From: Curvularia sp. ZM96
Lineage: Eukaryota; Ascomycota; Dothideomycetes; Pleosporales; Pleosporaceae
Length of the DNA stretch: 64,000 nt
Assembly (NCBI GenBank): GCA_022457065.1
Contig: JAJGBQ010000002.1
Coordinates: forward strand, 4,588,001 to 4,652,000
Direction of reading: 5' to 3'
The notes beneath the pieces are model-generated. The model saw nothing but the letters and a program-made list of their open reading frames with translations. It ran no database searches and was not told where the DNA came from. This document shows positions 56,475 through 64,000 of this stretch, piece after piece. Position 1 is the first letter of the stretch; every line of letters begins with the position of its first letter. A program made the position numbers and the translations under genes.

Positions 56475-58230
56475 CTAGCCAACCTTCACTTTGATACCCC
56501 TATTGTGCTTGGTCATGGGAATGAACATGTCGTGGTCATACAGCACGTCTTCCTCGGTAGTATCCCACAGGCGCATGTGCGGCATGACGCGGAGAACGAG
56601 GGCGGCCAGACTGAGGTGGAGTTCGCAGAGAGCAAGACTGTGGGAATTACGTTAGTTACTAATATACACAGTTCGATGGAAAAGTTAGAGACTTACTTCA
56701 TGCCCAGGCAAGCACGACTGCCCTTCGAGAAAGACAGCATGCTGCGCTCGAGGTCTTTCCTGCGTTGGTTGTTTTCGTCGAGCCAGCGCTCAGGGGAAAA
56801 GGAAAACGAGTCTGGGAAGGCGCGTTCGTTGTGGTGCGTGATATAGGATGACATGCCAATGGCATAGCCTTTAGGGAGGACGTATTGAACAGGGCGCTTC
56901 TGCCATTCGCCACGGTAAAGGAGATTCTCTTCCGTGGGTACACGAGCAGTGCGACTAGACACACCGTACGACAATCGTAGGCCCTCTTGGATAACGGCTC
57001 CCAGATAAGGCAAGGTCTCGAGAACAGGCCATGTGGGGAGATGCGTTGGGTCCTTGACAACGGTTTCGAGTTCCTTTGTCAGCTTTGCGAGAATTTCGGG
57101 CTTGGTCAAGAGATGGTAGGTTATGACGCCGAGAGCCCAACTGGTGGTTTCCGTTCCCGCACCCACAATTGCCTCCGCCTCGTCGGTTATCCAGCGTTCC
57201 GGATCCTTTTCTTCTTTTGGTATCGATTGCAGAAGCGAAGCAAAGACGGTAGGCCGATCGTATGTGATACCAGCGTCCAGGTCTTCTTTTGCCTTGCGAA
57301 CCTTCCAAGGCATGTCAATCTGTAGCGTCTTGACCATAAGAGCGATGTCTTCGGGCAGATAGTCAATCAAGAGAGTCGCTAGTGCGGCACTTTTTTTGGT
57401 CCAGGGAAAGAAGCGGAATACGAAAACAGGTCGGAGGACGGATGCTGTTGGCTCGCGGAAGTTAGGATACCATCCCTCTTGATTGAGGAGGCCAAATCCT
57501 TCGCCAAAGCTGTAAGTCGAAATGGCGTCGGTGGTGAAGCAGCTGTACGCCATGGTAATATCGAATGCTTCGTCTGCTGGCTGTGCGAGTAGCTTGTTGC
57601 AGAGCTTTTGAACTAACGCATGGATGTCGGGCTCGAGGCGGGCGATCATTGATCGCGAGAAGAACTTGGCAACTGGAATGCGGCGAATGCGGTGATGGTC
57701 GTGATCAACTGTACCAAATCCTGACTCTCCGATACTGCAAGATGGTAAGCTGACCTGTTCACTTCCTAGGATTTTCTAGGCAGCTTACGCGGAGCCGTTG
57801 ATTTGGTGTACTGGCTTGTCACGCTTCCGTCCGCCTACAGCGTAGATTTCATCTGAGAAGCTGACATCGTCGCAATGAACTTCGTTCGGGTTGATGCGTA
57901 CTATGGGGCCTGACAGAAGCCTGTGATCAGCTCTCGCACTCATATATCGCGGTCCATTGCATTCGTACCGTATACCTTGTGCATTCGACCAATCTCTTTG
58001 GTATAGCAACCAAACTTAATGACATCGTGGTAAAACTCCGGAAGGTATGTTGCTGCTGCCAGCCTCGGACCAGGAATATGGCTCAACGGGTGTAACGGAG
58101 AGATGTTATACAGAGCCTGGAGAACTTTGTATAGGAGCCATATTCCCAAGAGTCTGGAGCCATAGAGGACTGAAAGATACAGTGCTCCTGGTGGGGCATT
58201 GTCACAGGAATTTCCTCCGTTGCAGTCCAT
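56475..58230 (-). CDS. Cytochrome P450 monooxygenase
   Basis: Four exons, 5' to 3': 58230-57969, 57909-57789, 57734-56697 and 56637-56475; 1584 nt, 527 aa. A membrane anchor lies near residues 17-40 (ALYLSVLYGSRLLGIWLLYK), followed by the Pro-rich hinge HPLSHIPGPRLAA. The I-helix oxygen motif is AGTETTSW, the K-helix ExxR is EGLR, PERW follows, and the haem loop is FSKGSRACLG with its Cys ligand. The phase-2 intron lies immediately after that loop. General style (VYGPIVRINPNEVH) matches fungal P450s often labelled trichodiene-oxygenase-like, but substrate is unknown. No synthase or other tailoring gene is next to it, so it is not in an obvious cluster. ER-bound, dependent on P450 reductase. 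Confidence 0.93.
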
Positions 58231-58987
58231 GTTGCAGAGTGTAGAGAGGAGAGCATTGCTTCTCTCTGCGGTTCAAACGCATTTTACAGTCGTTGCCTTG
58301 GTCCACACACACTAAATCAGCGCGACTAGCAATTTGTGCAGGGCCCCAAGGCGGTCCTGCGACAGAGACTGCGTGTGCAAGTGGGGTGAAGGTTGACTTG
58401 TCTGCTGCCCGCCTTATTTTTGGCGGACATAGCGCAAGATCGGGAAGCCGCGACGGGTCTACAGGCCTCGAAATAGACGACACGGCCGTAAAACTGGTGT
58501 GGCTTGGTGCTAGATGTGTCGCCTGGGACGAATAGAAAGCGGACGACTGTAGCGAGTCAGTCATGCAAGTAGAATTGCGCTAGACTAACTCATCCTGCGC
58601 AGAAGTGGCAAGTAGTAATGGGACATTCCGTGATTGGCGGGTTGTATGCTGGATAGAGGTCTAGACGGTATTGGCATGTTTCGAAGACAATTTTGCAAGC
58701 GCGAAACTAACGTTGGATAACATGGTCGTGAGTTGGGTGTTGTAGCAGCTTATCGGTGCAAGGATGCCCTTGGTACAAGCGACCAATTCCCATAAGACAT
58801 ACTGTTAGACTAGAATGATAGGGGGAATGCAAAAATAGCATCATCCCATGAGTACTGTTTCATTCATGTTCTTCATCGTTAATCTTTAATCAAGATCATG
58901 CTCCTGTATATAGCTGCCAGAGCTTTCCTAGCACATAGTACCTCAATCTGTTCAACTCATATCCTGGACTCTTCCTAGTATCCCTCT
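58231..58987. other. Intergenic interval
   Basis: P450 promoter and 3' flank of the DUF423 gene. No feature seen. Confidence 0.4.
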
Positions 58988-59574
58988 CTACCTGCTCCTG
59001 GACCGAACCAACTTGCCCCTCGCCGCAAGCATAATCCAGCCTCCAATCAGGCACAGTCCACCAATTGGCGTAACGGGTCCCACAGCCTTGTATTTCTTCG
59101 GGTCCCAGACCAGGAGATATATGCTACCAGAGAACATAGCCATGCCCGCCGTGAAAAGGCTCATGGCGAGTGTGTTTGCCGGCGCGACGGCGGCAGTAAG
59201 TGTCAGAACAGCGGAGTGTATGAGCTGTTCATATTGTGCATTAGCGGGGTTTCAAAACCCAACAAAGATTGAAGAGGTATGAAAAAAGGCCATTGGGGTC
59301 GTAGTAGCAACAATGGTAAGAGACATACTTGGTAATGGGCAGCATTCCCCCAGCTGGCGATCCTGGTCGGATCTGAGATGCGCTGCTTCAGGCCATGGGC
59401 TCCAAAAGCACCGAGCGCGACGCTCGAAGCGCCGAGTAGCGTGCCTATCGTCCAGAACGGCGACGTGGAACTGTACGTCGTCCCGTAGGAAGGGTACGGC
59501 GCGCCGTAGACGGCCTCGGGTTGTGACCGGGACTTGCGCGATGATGAAGACGAGGATTTCTTGGAGGAAGACAT
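58988..59574 (-). CDS. DUF423 small membrane protein
   Basis: Two exons, 59574-59329 and 59224-58988; 483 nt, 160 aa. The first ~40 residues are Ser/Lys/Arg-rich (MSSSKKSSSSSSRKSRSQ), an extension beyond the bacterial-like core. The core has four hydrophobic helices with the signatures LGASSVALGAFGAHGLKQ, ASWGNAAHYQLIHS (joined by splicing), LFTAGMAMFSGSIYLLVW and GPVTPIGGLCLIGGWIML. These define the DUF423/YwdK-like family, whose function is unknown. I start at 59574; the longer upstream frame lacks an ATG in good context. Confidence 0.88.
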
Positions 59575-59867
59575 GTCAATGGTTCGTGACGGTGTGGTTT
59601 GGTGGGCAAGGTGGGATGTCAGGATCAAGGCAGAAGCCGCGGTTTGCGGAGCTTCGGAGGTATGTGTTGTCTGATTGGTCTGTGCACGTGGATATAGAGG
59701 GAAAAAAAGGCATTCTGTTCTGAAAAGGGTTGTATTTGGTGGTATCATAGATGCTGAGAAATGCATCTTGTTGTTTTCAACGCCATAACGCCGTTTTGAT
59801 GCAAATAAAGTTGATCGTCCGGGGAGTGTGCGACCGCGCCAAAGCGATCAGCGCTATCGAAAGCGCC

Positions 59868-60680
59868 TCAATCCGACTCTGAATCAATTTCCATGACATC
59901 TCCATTCGTCTCCTCTCTCCGCTGCTGTGTTTTCGATGGACCTGCTGTAGTCTTCTTGCTTCCTCTTCCAGCCTTTTGTGCTACCTTTGCCGCCTTCTCC
60001 TCCTCTTCAGAAAGCAGGGAACCGTCAACACGCAGGAATCCCTTTCCCTTTCCCTTTCCATCCATCCTGCCCTCAACGTCGCGTATCCTTACCTTCAATT
60101 CACCCTCTACTTTCTTGCCTTTTCCATTAACCCACCAACCACCTTCATCCGATAACTTCTCGTCCCAGCCTTTCTTCACCTTGCCTGTCTCGTTCTGATG
60201 CCATGACCAGTCTGCAGGCATATTCTCCTTGAGGATGCTGACGGGGAAAGTGTTGAGATGTGCGAGCGTGATGTGTGTTTTTGCTTGATCGGTGATATGG
60301 GCTTGCAGGTATGCATTTCGGACTGGACGCCATACGAGAAACGAGGCAGTCGCCCAAAGGAAGGGCGCAGCGTATTCATCGACGTGTTTTAGAAGTAAAG
60401 GCTCCACATGCGAATCTTTGTCGGAACCGGATTTGTTTTGCGCATGCTTTGAATGAGACTTGACAGCGGGCGCGCTCGGTGGCGTGCTACTCAACTCAAC
60501 ATCTTCGTATGCGAGTACAACGCCTTTCGCGGGCGGGAAGTAGGTGAGGAGCAATGGTGAGAGTACTGTCGCGCATACTGCTGAGAAGGGATCTGAAAGG
60601 CATGAGGGCGGAATGCAGACGTATTGCGATATACGTTCGGTGTGAAACAGAGAAGTATCGCCGCTATGTAAAGGAGCCAT
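59868..60680 (-). CDS. rpa43: Rpa43, RNA polymerase I subunit
   Basis: One exon, 270 aa from the ATG at 60680. The N-terminal tip domain is clear: ERISQYVCIPPSCLSDPFSA, then SPLLLTYFPPAKGVVLAYED. The OB-fold (S1-like) half follows, with LLKHVDEYAAPFLWATASFL and KTHITLAHLNTFPVSILKEN. The C-terminus is Lys/Gly/Glu-rich and acidic at the end (DVMEIDSESD). Rpa43 with Rpa14 forms the Pol I stalk that contacts Rrn3 at rDNA promoters in the nucleolus. Next to Prp43, which also acts in ribosome synthesis; the two are in tandem, 382 bp apart. An upstream in-frame extension without a better ATG was not used. Confidence 0.9.
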   Translation of the reverse strand: MAPLHSGDTSLFHTERISQYVCIPPSCLSDPFSAVCATVLSPLLLTYFPPAKGVVLAYEDVELSSTPPSAPAVKSHSKHAQNKSGSDKDSHVEPLLLKHVDEYAAPFLWATASFLVWRPVRNAYLQAHITDQAKTHITLAHLNTFPVSILKENMPADWSWHQNETGKVKKGWDEKLSDEGGWWVNGKGKKVEGELKVRIRDVEGRMDGKGKGKGFLRVDGSLLSEEEEKAAKVAQKAGRGSKKTTAGPSKTQQRREETNGDVMEIDSESD

Positions 60681-61062
60681 AATTGGAGAAGGTAAAGGGA
60701 TATGGGCCGTGTAATGCGGTTTGCGATTGCGTTGTCGCAAAAGTGCTGAGCTCAAAAAAAGTTGGAGATCGGCATTTGCAGCCACCGACCTGTGGGAGTA
60801 CGCTAACGTCAAAAGCGGTTAGTAGGCATTTTCAATTGTTGAGCGCATTTCAGAGGGACATTGAATCTGAATTAGAAGACGCTTTTGGACAGCGCCTATG
60901 GCTTGGGTGTTTCCCGCTCTACATGGACATCTAACGCCAAATGATAATGTTCCCAGAAGTGAACGCCATTTTTACAATCCGAGATGTTTTCGGTGCTTAG
61001 CATCAGTCCCTAGCCCTGGACTAATGCCTCCAGTCCAATTCGAAGAGTGAATTCGAAGGCTC
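60681..61062. other. Intergenic interval
   Basis: Rpa43 promoter and 3' flank of Prp43. No other feature seen. Confidence 0.4.
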
Positions 61063-63393
61063 TCATCGCCGACCCGCCTTTTCAGCCTCCTTGCGTTGTA
61101 TCTTGGTGACAACGCGCTGCAACGCTGTCTTGATTTCACCCTTCTTAAACTGCGACAGGTCGTAGTAGTTGGGAGAGATATCCTGGGAATGGTCAGTATG
61201 ATGCGTGAGGATTTGGAAGTTGCAGGCACTTACTATGAGCCACTCCGGCTTGACAGAGGTGACGGTTCGGATATAGTTCTTAGTTGTAAGTACAAATTCG
61301 TTATAGATGACCCACTCGCTGTCCTCAGCCAGCACTGTGCTGGGATGAAGCAAAACGTTTTGCTCATCCTTAACTGTGATGTAACTCTTGCCGTTACCAT
61401 CACGCTTAGCAACTTGCATGAAGAAGCCGGCTACGAGTGCACGCTGGATGTTCTCGTAGTACTTCTTGTTCTCGAATGGTGTCGAAACGAGCTCGAGCTC
61501 TTCACGCTCCATTATGCGCTTGAGTTGCATACGGACATTATCGGCTTGTTGCAGCGCTCGGTATGACAGGAAGTGGTCATGGCACCATTGCTTCGGGTTT
61601 GCCTGTGCCTCTTCACCCTTGAACGCGTGATACACGTTCAGCATGGTAAGATGATCGCCCTTTGGATGTGCGAACAAGTCCTTCATCTCGTCTGCTCGCT
61701 TGCGGTTGTTGGCTGGACGAACGAAGATTTGTGGTACAGAGAGCAGTGCAGTAAGAGACAGCATCTCGTTGGAGCAGTAAAACTCGGGCGATGTGATCAG
61801 CATCACTGCCAACGCAGGGTCCAGAGGGAACTGAGATGCAAGGCTTCCCAATGTAGTAAGCTCACCCTCGTCGTCCAGACACGCCAGATAGTTGAGCTCC
61901 TCCAACGCACGCATCAGAGTCTCGGGTGCGGGAGGGTCCATGAGATCAAAGTGTACCAGATCGTCGACCCCAAGCTTCTTAAGTTCCAAGACCGTGCTTG
62001 CCAAGTTTGAGCGCAGAATTTCAGGATAGGTCTGCTCGATAAGCTCCTTCTTAAAGGCAGCCTCAGTGTACAAGCGGAAGCATTTACCGGGACGGGTACG
62101 ACCAGCACGACCAGCACGCTGCTGCGCAGATGCCTTGGAAATGGGCGATACCAACAGAGACTCGACACGGATACGAGGATTGTACACTTTTTGCTTGCTG
62201 AAACCAGGGTCTACGACGTACACGATACCGTCGATGGTCAGGGACGTTTCGGCAATGTTGGTGGAAACGATGACCTTTCTTCCGGGGCGGCCACCAGGAG
62301 TTGCCGGTGGTGGTGCAGGATTGAAGATCTTTTGTTGTTGCGCTGGAGGCAGAGTTCCGTACAGCGGGTATACTGCCAGTGGTCCAGCACCGCCCTCACG
62401 ACTGAGATCCTGAGCTTCCAGAGTAATCTTCCTGCAAGCATCTTCAATCTCCTCCTCACCCGTCAAGAAAAGCAGAATGTCGCCCTCGGGCTCGGTAGCG
62501 TGGATCTGGAGGACGGTACGCAGAGCGGCTTCGACATAGTCGCGCTCGGGCGCAGGGGTGTAAAAGACCTCGACTGGGTGTGTTCGTCCGGGAACAGCGA
62601 GGAGTGGGGCGTTGTGGAAGTACTTTTGGAACTTGGAAGCGTCGAGAGTAGCACTCATGATGATGATCTTGAGATCAGGCCTACGCAAGACCACTTCCTT
62701 CAACAGACCCATGAGGATATCGGTAGCCAGCGTTCGCTCGTGGGCTTCGTCGAGAATGATGGTGCTGTAGCGTGTGAGGTTGTGGTCGTTCATGGCCTCA
62801 CGGAGCAACATTCCGTCTGTCATGTACTTGAGGATGGTCTCGGGTCCCGTCTTGTCCTCAAAACGAATGCTGTATCCGACCTCCTGGCCCAGCTCGACGT
62901 CCATCTCCTCGGCCACACGCTGGGCGACTGACATGGCAGCGACTCGACGAGGCTGTGTACAGGCAACCATCTTGGCCTGGGTCTGCGGAAGGTCGTCGAA
63001 GAGCACAAACTGCGGAATTTGTGTCGTCTTTCCGGAACCAGTCTCACCGACAAAGACGAGGATCTGCGACTCTTGGTAGAGCTTGAGGAACTCATCGCGC
63101 TGCTGGTGGACGGGCAAGTCGCGGCGCTTCTCGAGGATGCTCATGTACTTTTTGGAGAGCGGCCGGCCGGTGAAAGGGTTGTTGGGTCCATTCTCAGCGG
63201 CGTTGGCCTGCGCCGTGGTTGTAGCATGGCGCTTGAAGCCCTTGAGGCCGTCGGCGGTGGCAGGGCTGTCGCTGTTCTCGTTCCAGTGGGCGAGATATGG
63301 GTTTGCGGCGGCGTCCATGTTGCCCTCTGTCTTGACGCGCTTGACACGGGCGCTGTCGTCGTTGTCGTATTCGCGCTTCGGCATAGCAGTCAT
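61063..63393 (-). CDS. prp43: Prp43, DEAH-box helicase
   Basis: Two exons, 63393-61234 and 61182-61063; 2280 nt, 759 aa. The 51-nt intron (GTAAGT...CCCAG) keeps the frame open, so it is easy to miss; removing it restores KPEWLIDISPNYYDLSQF. The start is the ATG at 63393 (MTAMPKREYDNDD); the open frame reaches further up only from a TTG. Motifs: Walker A GETGSGKT near 117, DEAH in IILDEAHERT near 217, SATLDASKF, QRAGRAGRTRPGKCFRLY, and the HA2/OB C-terminal domains ending TKIQRKEAEKAG. Prp43 dismantles spent spliceosomes (with Ntr1-type G-patch partners) and acts in both ribosomal subunits' assembly. Divergent from the PRMT5 gene. Confidence 0.95.
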   Translation of the reverse strand: MTAMPKREYDNDDSARVKRVKTEGNMDAAANPYLAHWNENSDSPATADGLKGFKRHATTTAQANAAENGPNNPFTGRPLSKKYMSILEKRRDLPVHQQRDEFLKLYQESQILVFVGETGSGKTTQIPQFVLFDDLPQTQAKMVACTQPRRVAAMSVAQRVAEEMDVELGQEVGYSIRFEDKTGPETILKYMTDGMLLREAMNDHNLTRYSTIILDEAHERTLATDILMGLLKEVVLRRPDLKIIIMSATLDASKFQKYFHNAPLLAVPGRTHPVEVFYTPAPERDYVEAALRTVLQIHATEPEGDILLFLTGEEEIEDACRKITLEAQDLSREGGAGPLAVYPLYGTLPPAQQQKIFNPAPPPATPGGRPGRKVIVSTNIAETSLTIDGIVYVVDPGFSKQKVYNPRIRVESLLVSPISKASAQQRAGRAGRTRPGKCFRLYTEAAFKKELIEQTYPEILRSNLASTVLELKKLGVDDLVHFDLMDPPAPETLMRALEELNYLACLDDEGELTTLGSLASQFPLDPALAVMLITSPEFYCSNEMLSLTALLSVPQIFVRPANNRKRADEMKDLFAHPKGDHLTMLNVYHAFKGEEAQANPKQWCHDHFLSYRALQQADNVRMQLKRIMEREELELVSTPFENKKYYENIQRALVAGFFMQVAKRDGNGKSYITVKDEQNVLLHPSTVLAEDSEWVIYNEFVLTTKNYIRTVTSVKPEWLIVSACNFQILTHHTDHSQDISPNYYDLSQFKKGEIKTALQRVVTKIQRKEAEKAGRR

Positions 63394-63808
63394 GGTGGCG
63401 GCGTGGTTGTGTATGCGCGTGTCGATGGCCGACCGCAAACGAACGGCCGTGCTAAGAAAAAGTTATGCGGCGGCGGAAGTCCCTTAGCTCCATTTGCGCG
63501 CCGCCATCTCGCCCTGCTTGGCGCGAACCACCACAGGCTGCCAGGCACCACAGCGACGAGCCACACACGCGCCCGCAACCATGTAGCAAATATACTCCGC
63601 TTCTCCACCTCCTGGTGGTCTCTTGTCTGCTTGCCGTCCCATGTCGCTGTGACTGACTCTGCCTTCTCTCACCGTGTCACGCCCGCAGCATTACCGCCAT
63701 CCGCCTCACTAACCCCGCTGTCGTGGTCCGCAGTCTTCAACTTTTCCTCTGTCATACTATATACCCCACCCAAGATTGCCACAACCCGTCCTTATATACC
63801 CCAGCATC
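63394..63808. promoter_or_regulatory. Divergent promoter prp43 / PRMT5
   Basis: 415 bp between start codons. Two TATA-like runs precede the plus-strand gene: CTATATACC near 63757-63765, about 50 bp upstream of the ATG, and TTATATACC near 63792-63800, which is probably too close to the start. Confidence 0.55.
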
Positions 63809-64000
63809 ATGGATTACTCTGAAGGCATGGACGACTCCGCCGCCATCTTCTACATTGGCCAACATGAGTCGAAGCGGGGCCTCGATGTGTCGCCGGAATT
63901 GGTTCAGCATGCCCAAGATCTGGGTGTAAGTGGCTTCAAAGAAGAACAAGCGACTGCGACTGACTGCCGCCAGTATGATATGCTCACGAGCCCAATTACC
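63809..64000 (+). CDS. PRMT5 (Skb1/Hsl7) methyltransferase, N-terminal part
   Basis: Exon 1 is 63809-63925 (39 codons) with a GTAAGT donor; exon 2 starts at 63974 and runs off the window. The joined text begins MDYSEGMDDSAAIFYIGQHE, continues SPELVQHAQDLG and then YDMLTSPIT. The last two elements resemble the start of the TIM-barrel domain of fungal PRMT5 proteins (Skb1, Hsl7). PRMT5 makes symmetric dimethylarginine on Sm proteins and histones and affects mitotic entry in yeasts. Only ~48 residues are visible and none of the catalytic domain, so the call rests on one short motif. Confidence 0.6.
   Translation, partial: MDYSEGMDDSAAIFYIGQHESKRGLDVSPELVQHAQDLGVSGFKEEQATATDCRQYDMLTSPIT

Noticed and set aside
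56475..58230. P450, DUF423 and neighbours as a biosynthetic cluster
   Set aside because: No PKS, NRPS, terpene synthase or tailoring partners nearby; the flanks are housekeeping genes.
1..64000. CRISPR arrays, insertion sequences, intact transposons
   Set aside because: No repeat-spacer pattern, no transposase or reverse transcriptase motifs, and no terminal repeats noticed by eye.

Overview
This is nuclear DNA of a filamentous ascomycete. The genes carry many short introns (about 43 to 76 nt) with GTA/GTG donors and CTAAC/CTAAT-type branch sites, and the set includes fungus-specific families (Zn2Cys6 regulator, Vrl1, 2EXR/DUF7730-like protein). Gene families and style suggest Dothideomycetes, probably Pleosporales; that placement is inferred, not shown. 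I rebuilt exon structures by hand. For every multi-exon gene that lies wholly inside the window, the exon phases agree and the summed length is a multiple of three.

Layout. 0-4.3 kb: 3' end of mitochondrial Hsp78, then the meiotic MutS homolog Msh5 (11 exons). 4.3-12.2 kb: gene-poor, holding one AflR-type Zn2Cys6 regulator. 12.2-19.2 kb: on the minus strand, a Vrl1 homolog (VPS9 + ankyrin + PX + BAR-like) and a secreted berberine-bridge-type flavin oxidase. 20.1-30.1 kb: a dense housekeeping block with Tsc10, Utp3/Sas10, Erb1 and Prp5, including two divergent promoters. 31.4-34.5 kb: GINS subunit Psf1 and an HMG-box factor. 34.5-38.5 kb: gene-free, with some coding-like but interrupted DNA. 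38.5-43.2 kb: a large coiled-coil protein and an MFS sugar transporter. 43.2-45.25 kb: empty. 45.25-45.39 kb: an odd tRNA-Pro(AGG) gene. 45.8-51.7 kb: alkaline ceramidase, pyridoxal reductase, an Iec1-like zinc-finger protein and a small four-helix membrane protein. 52.3-52.8 kb: a broken gene. 55-58.2 kb: a 2EXR/F-box-like protein and a P450. 59-64 kb: a DUF423 protein, Rpa43, Prp43 and the start of a PRMT5 homolog.

Functionally, RNA and ribosome biogenesis dominates the conserved blocks (Utp3, Erb1, Prp5, Rpa43, Prp43). Two sphingolipid enzymes (Tsc10 and ceramidase) and two DNA metabolism proteins (Msh5, Psf1) are also present. The accessory genes (regulator, oxidase, transporter, P450) are scattered and do not form a secondary-metabolite cluster.

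The most unusual item is the tRNA-Pro gene. A 51-nt insertion separates a perfectly complementary acceptor strand from the D arm, in addition to the normal anticodon-loop intron. The second is a minus-strand pseudogene whose two internal stops both fit a CAG-to-TAG change.
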